Shown piece after piece: positions 22,625-29,799 of a DNA stretch of 33,685 nucleotides. A program made the position numbers and the translations under genes. Origin of the DNA: Scatosoma sp045655705 (GTDB taxonomy: Bacteria > Bacillota > Clostridia > Christensenellales > Borkfalkiaceae); assembly GCA_045655705.1 (NCBI GenBank), contig JAZOPU010000099.1, positions 1-33,685 of the forward strand, written 5' to 3'. Numbering within the stretch: position 1 is the first letter of the stretch; the number at the start of each line of letters is the position of its first letter. The notes beneath the pieces were generated by a model. That model did no database searches. It worked only from the letters and a program-made list of their open reading frames with translations, and was not told the DNA's origin.

Positions 22625-24236
22625 AAAGAAATACTGGGTTGGCATATATTGTAGATTGTCGCAAGAAGATGGAAACGATGAAAGTCAATCTATAACAACC
22701 CAAAAAGAAATATTATTAGACTATGTAAAAAAACAAGGTTGGAGAGTTGTTGATGTTTATGCTGATGACGGCTATACGGGAACAAACTTTAACCGTCCAG
22801 AATTCAATAGATTAATTGAAGATATTAAAGTAGGAAAAATAAATTTGGTTATAACCAAGGATTTGTCACGTTTGGGCAGAAACTACGTTCAGACAGGTTA
22901 TTATACTGAAGAGTTTTTTCCAGAACATAACGTAAGATATATAGCCATAGGTGATAATTTTGATAGTCTAGATGAATCTACTTGTGATTTTATGCCCTTC
23001 AAAAATATTATCAACGAATGGTATGCAAAAGATATATCAAAAAAAATTCGCTTCACGTTAGAGGGAAAAGCGAAAAGTGGAGAGCCGAGAAATACTGTTT
23101 TTCCGATTTTTGGATATGCTTACAACGAATTGTATGAAAGAGTTCCAGATCCAGAAACGTCGGAAATTGTAAGAACTGTATATAAAAAATATATCGAATA
23201 TGCCTCAACAACACGGGTAGCGAATTACTTAAAAGAGAAAGGAGTTTATATTCCAAGAATCTACAACGCAGTCAAATATGGTTACAATAAGGCAAAAATT
23301 CTTGCTCGGCCCAAGGAAACATACACCGCATGGACGTCTTGGATGATAAGAGATATTATAATAAAGGATGCTTACCTTGGAACGTATAGAACTGCGCAAA
23401 CAAAAGGGATAAGTTTTAAGAATAAGAAAAGAAGAAAAAACGATGATTGCTATGTGTTTGAGCATCGCTATGAACCGTTAGTGGACAAGGAAACTTGGAT
23501 TTTGGCAAATTCACTTTTAAAGAAAAACAACTCGGGAACGGTCCTTGTTGAAGACAATGCGTTTAAAGGATTGCTTTATTGCCAAGATTGCGGAAAAGTG
23601 ATGCGTATTGAAAGACATAGCAATAGAAAAAAAGACGCTTTGGATTACCGCTATTATTGTAATAATAAAGAATGTAAGCATTGTAATTCTATATCCAAGA
23701 AAACCTTGGAAGAATTGTTGTTGAAAGAAATAGAATATTTTAAGGAATGTATGATATCACATCAGGAAGAGTTAATGCAATACTTAAAACAAGAAAAAGA
23801 TGCTTTGACGAATAAGAATGCAGATATTAAACGTGCCATAGAAAAAGCAAAGAAAAATATCGAAAAAATAGAGAAAAAAATAATACTAATCGTAGAGCAA
23901 CACGTTGATGGAATATTGTCGGATTCCAGTTACTACGTTCTATTAGGGAATTATAGAAATGAAAAACAAGTGTTGGATGAAGAACTGGTAAAACTAAGGG
24001 AGTTAAAATGTGATAATAGTCCTAAAATCTATAAGGACGCGATTGAAATTGTGAAAAAAATATCTTCCGCAAAACCCGAAACTTTACTAAAATACGGTTT
24101 TTTGCAAAAGCTTATCAATAAAATACATATAAAATGTGAGCATATAGATGGTTCAAAGCATAATCGTAATATAACGTTAACAGTTCAATACAATGTTCCT
24201 GTGGAGTTAATGTCCCCAATTCTTAAAAATGAATAA
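22617..24236 (+). CDS. Large serine recombinase 1 (zinc-ribbon type)
   Basis: 539 aa from ATG 22617 (GATGAGG 9 nt upstream; an ATG at 22599 lies before that site). Resolvase catalytic domain: nucleophile Ser15 in YCRLSQED, with DDGYTGTNFNRPEF and the catalytic Arg motif DLSRLGRNYVQTG. The recombinase domain follows (about 165-300). A zinc ribbon has Cys322 and Cys325 (CQDCG), then Cys348, Cys353 and Cys356. A coiled-coil insertion lies at about 390-470. This is the TnpX/TndX-like family that integrates and excises circular DNA without target duplication. It overlaps the second recombinase by 8 nt. Probably responsible, alone or with its partner, for the insertion into the PBP gene. Confidence 0.95.
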   Translation: MSEKKYWVGIYCRLSQEDGNDESQSITTQKEILLDYVKKQGWRVVDVYADDGYTGTNFNRPEFNRLIEDIKVGKINLVITKDLSRLGRNYVQTGYYTEEFFPEHNVRYIAIGDNFDSLDESTCDFMPFKNIINEWYAKDISKKIRFTLEGKAKSGEPRNTVFPIFGYAYNELYERVPDPETSEIVRTVYKKYIEYASTTRVANYLKEKGVYIPRIYNAVKYGYNKAKILARPKETYTAWTSWMIRDIIIKDAYLGTYRTAQTKGISFKNKKRRKNDDCYVFEHRYEPLVDKETWILANSLLKKNNSGTVLVEDNAFKGLLYCQDCGKVMRIERHSNRKKDALDYRYYCNNKECKHCNSISKKTLEELLLKEIEYFKECMISHQEELMQYLKQEKDALTNKNADIKRAIEKAKKNIEKIEKKIILIVEQHVDGILSDSSYYVLLGNYRNEKQVLDEELVKLRELKCDNSPKIYKDAIEIVKKISSAKPETLLKYGFLQKLINKIHIKCEHIDGSKHNRNITLTVQYNVPVELMSPILKNE

Positions 24237-25668
24237 TACTGTAGCAATATATGTTAGATTGTCAAGGGAAGATGAGGACAAAATCGACAAAAGCAGAGAG
24301 TCAAGAAGTATTGAGAATCAAATTAAAACGTTAAAAGATTTTGCAAAAGAACAAGGGCTTACCGTTTACAATATATATGCTGATGACGGTTATAGTGGGG
24401 GAGATTTTAATCGTCCGGCATTTAAGCAAATGATAGACGATATGAAACGAAGAAGATTTAACGTTTTGTTGCTTAAAGATTTATCTCGGTTGGGGCGTTC
24501 TTTGTATAAAGTCGGAGATTTGATTGAAAATGTTTTTCCGATAAACGGGATTAGGGTTATATCCATTGGTGATAAATACGACAGTCAGTTTTACAAAGAC
24601 GATATGTCTATTGTTTTAAGAAGTTTTCTAAATGACTATTATTTGAAAGAGTTTAAGAAAAAGTGTAGGAAAGCACGAGAACATTATGCACAAACAAAGC
24701 ACTTAAATTATTATCCAAAATACGGATATAAATTTAATGAAAAAGGGGAAGAGTGCATAGATGACTATTCCGCTAATATTGTTAGAAAGATTTATGCATA
24801 TTTATCAAAGGATAATTTTTCTTGTGTTGCTGTGGCAAAGCTCTTAAATGAAGAGGGGGTTTTAACCCGTTCTGCTTATGCAACACAGGTGCTTGGATTA
24901 AAGGCTTTACATAAACAATCCGCAAGAAAATGGAATGCGGAAAAGGTTTGGAGTATTGCCACTGATTATGAGTATTGCGGACATTCTATAAATTGGGCAC
25001 GACATAAAAAAGAAGAACGAATATTGATTAAAAATACGCATCAAGCAATTATCTCAGAAGAAATATATGCAAAAGTTCAACGCGGAATAGAAAAGCGTTC
25101 AAAAGTAAAACGTAGGTTAGAGCATTTAGGTTCTTGTATAATAGATGCGCGCTCGAAGAGAAATTTATTGTTTTCACAAAAGCAGCAAATTTATTTTTTA
25201 CGAGAAAATAATAGAAAAGTTTATTCTATACCAAAAGCAACGATAGAGGAACTTTTATTTACAGAAGCTTTGGCTATGGTTGAATATTGGATAGAACAAT
25301 ACATAAAAAGTGAAAGAGAAAAACGTAAGGATAATATTCAAAAACATTTGGAAGACCTGAATTGTCAATATGCACAGCTGATAGATTTGCGTTTTGAAAA
25401 TAGAATAGACGAAATTACGTTTTTAAAAAAACAAAAGATATTATTGGAAAGCATTAAAAGAGTAGAAAAGAACAAGAAGGAAAAATTTGATTTTGAGAAG
25501 TTGAACAACTTGCTTTTTGGATTGAAAAAAATAAAAAAGCGTAAATTGGCGGTAATAAAAACGGTTATTAAGGCGTGTTATATATTAGAAAAGGAAACGG
25601 ATAATATGCGTTTGAAAATTATTTTTTTAAGTATGCATAACGAAATCAAAACGAAATTTTACGAGTGA
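24229..25668 (+). CDS. Large serine recombinase 2 (no zinc-ribbon cysteines)
   Basis: 479 aa. Resolvase domain with nucleophile Ser12 in YVRLSRED, ADDGYSGGDFNRPAF and DLSRLGRSLYKVG, then a recombinase domain (about 160-290) and a long helical C-terminus. Where recombinase 1 has its two CxxC pairs, this protein has GSCIIDARSKRNLLF and FLRENNRKVYS: the domain trace remains but the zinc ligands are gone. The catalytic residues are intact, so it may be an active partner working with recombinase 1, as CcrA and CcrB do in SCC elements, or a DNA-recognition subunit. It starts inside the end of recombinase 1. Its last codons enter the phased CGAAAT array. Confidence 0.93.
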   Translation: MNNTVAIYVRLSREDEDKIDKSRESRSIENQIKTLKDFAKEQGLTVYNIYADDGYSGGDFNRPAFKQMIDDMKRRRFNVLLLKDLSRLGRSLYKVGDLIENVFPINGIRVISIGDKYDSQFYKDDMSIVLRSFLNDYYLKEFKKKCRKAREHYAQTKHLNYYPKYGYKFNEKGEECIDDYSANIVRKIYAYLSKDNFSCVAVAKLLNEEGVLTRSAYATQVLGLKALHKQSARKWNAEKVWSIATDYEYCGHSINWARHKKEERILIKNTHQAIISEEIYAKVQRGIEKRSKVKRRLEHLGSCIIDARSKRNLLFSQKQQIYFLRENNRKVYSIPKATIEELLFTEALAMVEYWIEQYIKSEREKRKDNIQKHLEDLNCQYAQLIDLRFENRIDEITFLKKQKILLESIKRVEKNKKEKFDFEKLNNLLFGLKKIKKRKLAVIKTVIKACYILEKETDNMRLKIIFLSMHNEIKTKFYE

Positions 25669-25747
25669 TAACGAAATTTTATTGCGTTTTAGCGAAATGA
25701 AAACGAAATGAAACGAAATTTTGGCGAAATCAAGGAAATAAATTTCG
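25641..25747 (+). repeat. Helically phased CGAAAT repeat array
   Basis: Exact CGAAAT starts at 25641, 25652, 25672, 25693, 25704, 25714 and 25725. All fit a 10.5-bp step: 84 bp in 8 turns, with degenerate units at the empty phases such as ACGAG at 25661. An inverted copy ATTTCG is at 25742-25747. The array covers the 3' end of recombinase 2 and the gap before the HipA-like gene. It suggests a multi-site protein array or curved DNA. Confidence 0.8.
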
Positions 25748-25819
25748 TTATGAAATGCAAAAAAAGAAAATTTTTTTAATAAAGACAAAAAGAACATTTT
25801 TGTTTGATGTAAGAACGGA

Positions 25820-25848
25820 TTGACAAAAAAGATAATAAAGGTTATAAT
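25820..25848 (+). promoter_or_regulatory. Consensus sigma-A promoter of the HipA-like gene
   Basis: TTGACA (25820-25825), 17-bp spacer, TATAAT (25843-25848): full consensus. AGGAGGG at 25859-25865, 8 nt before the ATG. This is the strongest looking promoter and ribosome binding site in the element. Confidence 0.88.
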
Positions 25849-25873
25849 ATAAGAAAAAAGGAGGGATACTTCA

Positions 25874-26995
25874 ATGTTCGATATGGAATGGACTTATATA
25901 ATTATGCATAAAAATGAACCTGTTGCATCCATCCGCAAAGATGGGTATAGCGAGGTTTATAGTCCATCTTTTATGCCGTACAATTTATACCTTGAAACCC
26001 AAACGCAAGATTTGGATGAAAGGGTTAATAATTTAACGAACTTTTATTATTGGTGTGCGTCAAGAGTATTGTCTTTGGATAGAAAATATGCAAAAACGAT
26101 ATTAAATTATTTGAATAAAAAACAAGCTGTAACGGATAAGGATAGGGCGGAAATTGCGCTTTCCTATCACTGCTTAACGTTGACGGACGTTTTTTGGGTA
26201 AAGAAAAAAGAAGAAACGCTTCGCTTTGAAGATATTAGTTTGTATCGAAATCCTTTAAGTAAGGCGTTTTTCGACGTGTGTTTGAGGGGCGTATATCCTA
26301 CTTTGCAAAATCAAGAGTTTTTAACCCAAGGTAAAGTTGCCGGAGATATCTCTACGAGTGGTGTTGCGCCTAAAGCGTGGATTCGTAAAGATGGAGATAT
26401 ATACCTTTATAAAGACGGTAACGTTGAGGAAGTAAATGCTGAATTATTGGCTAGTAAAATAGTTAATTGTTTTAGGTGCAAGCATATAGAATATTTTGAG
26501 GATTATTACCTTGGAGAAAAAGTCTGCGCAAGCAAGCTGATTACTTCGGAAGAGAATAGCATTGTTCCAATGGAATTTATAGAAGTCTATGCTGTAAATA
26601 ACGATACGGATAAATATTCTCTAGTATTAGAAAAAGATTCGTATAATTACTATATGATGAATATTCTTGATTACTTAATTGGGAATACGGATAGACATTG
26701 GGGTAATTGGGGCTTTTTAGTTGATAATAAAACGAATGAGTTATTGGAATTACACCCTTTAATGGATTTCAATAAAGCATTTACCTCATACGATGATTTG
26801 GCTGGTGCGAAGTGTTTGACGACGAGTGAAACGTTAACGCAAATGCAGGCTGCGATAGAAGCTGTTCAACAAATTGGTCTTAATCAAATATCGGAAATTA
26901 AAGAGAGCTGGTTTTACGATGAAAAAGTAAAGGAGATGTTCTTTAAGAGATTAGACGTTTTAAGAAAAATCAATGATGAAAGGGCAAAATCATAG
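25874..26995 (+). CDS. HipA-like kinase, orphan
   Basis: 373 aa, shorter than HipA (about 440). The kinase core is visible in the C-terminal half: DYLIGNTDRHWGNWG holds the catalytic loop (Asp273, Asn278), and ELHPLMDFNKAF holds the metal-binding Asp298. These match the HipA/CtkA-type Ser/Thr kinase pattern NxDRHxxNxG...DxD/N. The N-terminal half (about 1-150) is not recognised. HipA kinases phosphorylate proteins such as glutamyl-tRNA synthetase and arrest growth; their usual HipB antitoxin is an XRE protein. No such gene is next to it here, and the promoter is at full consensus, so either the kinase is mild or it is controlled by another element product. It is followed by a terminator and attR. 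Confidence 0.75.
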   Translation: MFDMEWTYIIMHKNEPVASIRKDGYSEVYSPSFMPYNLYLETQTQDLDERVNNLTNFYYWCASRVLSLDRKYAKTILNYLNKKQAVTDKDRAEIALSYHCLTLTDVFWVKKKEETLRFEDISLYRNPLSKAFFDVCLRGVYPTLQNQEFLTQGKVAGDISTSGVAPKAWIRKDGDIYLYKDGNVEEVNAELLASKIVNCFRCKHIEYFEDYYLGEKVCASKLITSEENSIVPMEFIEVYAVNNDTDKYSLVLEKDSYNYYMMNILDYLIGNTDRHWGNWGFLVDNKTNELLELHPLMDFNKAFTSYDDLAGAKCLTTSETLTQMQAAIEAVQQIGLNQISEIKESWFYDEKVKEMFFKRLDVLRKINDERAKS

Positions 26996-27051
26996 TAAAA
27001 AATGATTTAAGACAAAATTTTACACAAAAGAATAAAACATAATAAAATACT

Positions 27052-27092
27052 AATAATCCTGTGATATATACTGTATTACAGGGTTATTTTTT
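27052..27092 (+). terminator. Terminator of the HipA-like gene
   Basis: 11-bp stem AATAATCCTGT (27052-27062) and ACAGGGTTATT (27078-27088) with one G-T pair, followed by a T-run. It lies 8 bp before the attR arm and would block read-through into the dcw genes downstream. Confidence 0.8.
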
Positions 27093-27099
27093 ACCTAAA

Positions 27100-27130
27100 A
27101 AAGTTTGCGCATTTTATTATGTTTTGAGGT
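27100..27130 (+). other. attR junction of the element
   Basis: Arm AAAGTTTGCGC (27100-27110), 17 nt, core AGG (27127-27129), then host sequence from 27130 (TACGGCGCAAAAATAC). The arm is the exact reverse complement of the attL arm and equally spaced. Confidence 0.85.
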
Positions 27131-27331
27131 ACGGCGCAAAAATACGAAAACGGCAGGATTGCACAGGGGAAGTACGTATCGTCTTTCGTTGGCTTTTTCC
27201 CTGCGGATAAACCGCAATATCTTGCGCTTGTTATCGTAGACGAACCGCAGGGCGCCTATTATGGTAGCGTGGTTGCTGCGCCTTGCGCAAGAGAAGTGTT
27301 TGAAGGAATTATATCACTAAAAAACATATAA
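27128..27331 (+). pseudogene. Class B PBP gene, 3' part
   Basis: 67 codons in frame from GGT at the core: GTAQKYENGRIAQGKYVSSF, VGFFPADKPQYLALVIVDEP, then a YYGSVVAAPCAREVFEGI end and TAA. This is the usual sequence after the KTG box of class B PBPs (GTAQ..., S(F/V)GF.P...P.....V..D.P......G...A.P.F..I). A stop (TGA at 27125) lies directly upstream in frame and no start codon exists, so it cannot be made alone. Fused to 19779-21361 it completes the enzyme without any frameshift. Confidence 0.93.
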
Positions 27332-27346
27332 CCGCGGACAGGCGAA

Positions 27347-27352
27347 TATAAT
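27347..27352 (+). promoter_or_regulatory. Possible -10 box upstream of murE
   Basis: TATAAT 21 bp before the murE start, between PBP stop and murE, without a convincing -35. A local promoter would be needed if the element blocks transcription from the mraZ promoter. Confidence 0.25.
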
Positions 27353-27372
27353 AAGTATCGTAGGAGGGGCGT

Positions 27373-28833
27373 ATGCGGTTATCAAAATTGGCAAGCAGGG
27401 TAAAGGATGCGAAAATTATTTGCGGAGAAGATTGGGAGCGAGAGATCGTTTCCCTTTCTTGTTATAGTCAAGATACGGAAAAAAGCAGTTTGTTTTTTTG
27501 CTTGACGGGCAAGGGCGGGGACGGACACGCTTATGCGCAGGAAGCGATAAAACGGGGCGCGGCGGCACTTGTTGTTGAACGGGAATTGCCCGTTACAGTC
27601 CCGCAAGTGCTGGTAAAAAACGCACGGGAAACAATGAGCCTTATGTCTTGCGCTTTTTACGGCGAGCCTTCGCGGGATTTGAAAGTGATCGGTATCACGG
27701 GCACGAATGGAAAAACGACTACCGCGCACATGGTTAGCGAAATATTAAAAAAAGCGGGCAAGCGCGTGGGTACGATCGGAACGCTAGGTGTTTCTTATGC
27801 CAACGTGCATTTGCAAAGCGACTTAACGACGCCCGATCCTATTTTTTTGCAACGCACGCTCGCGCAAATGCGAGAATGCGGGGTGGAATACGTAGCGATG
27901 GAAGTTTCCGCGCACGCGCTCTATTATCATAAGGTTGCGGGAACGTATTTCACGGCGTGTATTTTTACCAACTTAACGCAAGACCACCTTGACTTTTTTG
28001 AAAATATGTCCGATTACGGCAACGCGAAAAAACGGCTGTTTACGGAAGAAATTTGTCCGATTGCAATCGTCAACGGCGACGATAAGTTTGCAAAACAGCT
28101 TCTTGCGGAAAGAAAGGGCGCGAAAACGCTCATGTACGGATTGAGTAAGGTATACGACGTTTCCGCGGAGATCGGGCGTGAAAGCTTGACGGGTACGGAA
28201 TTCGTCTTGCAAACGCTTGGAGAAAGACGGCGCGTAAAGCTTTCTATGACGGGACGGCATAATATTTATAACGCGTTAGCGTCTTCCGCTTGCGCACAAG
28301 CATTGGGCGTACGTTCCCGAACGGTTGCCGCGTCGCTTTGTGAAATGAGCGGGGTAAACGGTAGGTTGGAAAAAGCTGGGGAAGTGCAAGGCGCGAACGT
28401 TTTCGTGGATTTTGCGCATACGCCCGACGGCTTGGAAAAATCGCTTTCGGCTTTGAAAGCGCATTGTAAAGGCAGGTTGTATTGTTTGTTTGGGTGCGGC
28501 GGAAACCGCGATAAAAGCAAGCGCGCGGTGATGGGCGAAACGGTGGCAAAAACCGCCGATTTTGCCATTTTAACCTCGGATAATCCAAGATTTGAAGATC
28601 CGTTGGATATCTTATCCGAGATAGAAAAAGGGTATAAACGCGTTTCGCGTGACTACGTCGTCGTTCCAAACAGACAAGAGGCGATTGCGTATGCCGTGGA
28701 TAAACTCCAACGCGGGGATATATTGCTCGTTGCGGGAAAAGGCGGTGAAGAATATCAAGAGATTATGGGTATAAAATATCCCTTTAAAGATAATGATATA
28801 ATCAAAAGCTACATATCTGAAAAACAAAGGTGA
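27373..28833 (+). CDS. murE: UDP-MurNAc-tripeptide synthetase (meso-DAP adding)
   Basis: 486 aa. The ATP-binding GITGTNGKTTT lies at about 109-119, with YVAMEVSAHAL (the conserved EVSSHAL region), the carbamylated-Lys segment NAKKRLF and VDFAHTPDGLEK. The specificity motif is DNPR (LTSDNPRFEDP), the form that selects meso-diaminopimelate over lysine. It adds the third residue to UDP-MurNAc-L-Ala-D-Glu in the cytosol. AGGAGGG upstream. 41 bp after the PBP stop. In intact clusters murF often follows; here mraY follows directly. Confidence 0.97.
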   Translation: MRLSKLASRVKDAKIICGEDWEREIVSLSCYSQDTEKSSLFFCLTGKGGDGHAYAQEAIKRGAAALVVERELPVTVPQVLVKNARETMSLMSCAFYGEPSRDLKVIGITGTNGKTTTAHMVSEILKKAGKRVGTIGTLGVSYANVHLQSDLTTPDPIFLQRTLAQMRECGVEYVAMEVSAHALYYHKVAGTYFTACIFTNLTQDHLDFFENMSDYGNAKKRLFTEEICPIAIVNGDDKFAKQLLAERKGAKTLMYGLSKVYDVSAEIGRESLTGTEFVLQTLGERRRVKLSMTGRHNIYNALASSACAQALGVRSRTVAASLCEMSGVNGRLEKAGEVQGANVFVDFAHTPDGLEKSLSALKAHCKGRLYCLFGCGGNRDKSKRAVMGETVAKTADFAILTSDNPRFEDPLDILSEIEKGYKRVSRDYVVVPNRQEAIAYAVDKLQRGDILLVAGKGGEEYQEIMGIKYPFKDNDIIKSYISEKQR

Positions 28834-28836
28834 TTT

Positions 28837-29790
28837 ATGAAGACGTATTTTCTCGTTGCGCTCGTTGCGTTTGCGTTATCTTTTTCGTTTTGTTATTTGC
28901 TTATTCCCATTTTACGGCGTTTGAAAGCAGGGCAAAACATTCTCGTCTACGTCGAAGAACACAAAAGCAAAAGCGGTACGCCGACAATGGGCGGGCTTGC
29001 ATTCATTTGGGCGGCGGTGTTTTCGGTCGTGCTGTTTACGAAAAAAGCGGATAGAACGCTTTTAATAACGCTTGTTATTGGGCTTTCGTATATGGCGGTG
29101 GGATTTTTAGACGATTATTTAAAGCGCAAGCATAAACAAAATCTTGGTTTGAGAGCTTGGCAAAAATTTGCGTTCCAAACGTGTATTGCGCTCCTTGCCA
29201 GCGTGTATTGCTACCGTGCGGGGCTTACGAAAATATATTTGCCGTTCACAAACACGCTTATAAACGTGCGATTTTGGATATTCCCGCTTGCAACGTTCGT
29301 GTTTTTAGGTACGGTAAATGCCGTCAATCTAACGGACGGATTAGACGGCTTGGCGGGCGGTGTGAGCGTGCCTTTTTTTGCCGTTTTCGGCGCGTTAATT
29401 TTGCTTGAAAAGGGTTCGCCGTCGCTTGCGTGCGTGTGCTTTGCACTCACGGGCGCGCTCCTTGCGTATCTTTTATTCAACACCTCGCCTGCATCGGTGT
29501 TTATGGGGGATACGGGTTCGTTGGCGCTTGGTGGTTTTGCCGCTTGCGTGGGACTGTTTAGCTCTAACGCGTTATATATCGCAATTATAGGCGTTGCGTT
29601 CGTTTTTTCCGTCATATCCGTGGTGGTACAAGTAATATACTATAAAGTAACGGGTGGGAAGCGGGTGTTTTTAATGGCACCGCTGCATCATCATTTTCAA
29701 AAAAAAGGGTATTCAGAACCGAAAATAGCATACGCGTATTTCACGATTACGTTGATTGTGGGAGTGGTGTGTTGTATATTTATTTTGTGA
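28837..29790 (+). CDS. mraY: Phospho-MurNAc-pentapeptide translocase
   Basis: 317 aa, about ten membrane segments. The MraY signatures are GTPTMGGLAF (about 47-56), GFLDDYLKRK (catalytic Asp pair), NLTDGLDGLAGG, FMGDTGSLALGG and APLHHHFQKKG. It transfers phospho-MurNAc-pentapeptide to undecaprenyl phosphate to form lipid I. 3 bp after murE. Confidence 0.97.
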   Translation: MKTYFLVALVAFALSFSFCYLLIPILRRLKAGQNILVYVEEHKSKSGTPTMGGLAFIWAAVFSVVLFTKKADRTLLITLVIGLSYMAVGFLDDYLKRKHKQNLGLRAWQKFAFQTCIALLASVYCYRAGLTKIYLPFTNTLINVRFWIFPLATFVFLGTVNAVNLTDGLDGLAGGVSVPFFAVFGALILLEKGSPSLACVCFALTGALLAYLLFNTSPASVFMGDTGSLALGGFAACVGLFSSNALYIAIIGVAFVFSVISVVVQVIYYKVTGGKRVFLMAPLHHHFQKKGYSEPKIAYAYFTITLIVGVVCCIFIL

Positions 29791-29799
29791 GGTGGAAGT

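Larger units (their letters stand above)
21362..27129 (+). mobile_element. 5.77-kb serine-recombinase element inserted in the PBP gene
   Basis: It is bounded by the two halves of one PBP reading frame that rejoin exactly. The shared core is AGG (crossover probably GG). Inverted 11-bp arms (21379-21389 and 27100-27110) lie 17 nt from the core on each side. The interior is clearly more AT-rich than the flanks and uses A/T-ending codons more. Cargo: 212-aa unknown protein, 57-aa protein, two large serine recombinases, HipA-like kinase. There are no conjugation, replication or capsid genes, so it is not self-transmissible as seen. No target duplication beyond the core, as expected for serine integrases. 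Confidence 0.93.

Noticed and set aside
25641..25747. CGAAAT array as iterons of a replication origin
   Set aside because: The element carries no replication initiator gene, and the repeats are six bases long in helical phase, unlike 18-22-bp iterons. A regulatory or structural role is more likely.
19779..27331. Transposon or group II intron insertion as explanation of the split PBP
   Set aside because: No DDE transposase, no terminal inverted repeats at the very ends with a 2-14-bp target duplication, and no reverse transcriptase or intron domains; the core and arms fit serine recombinases.
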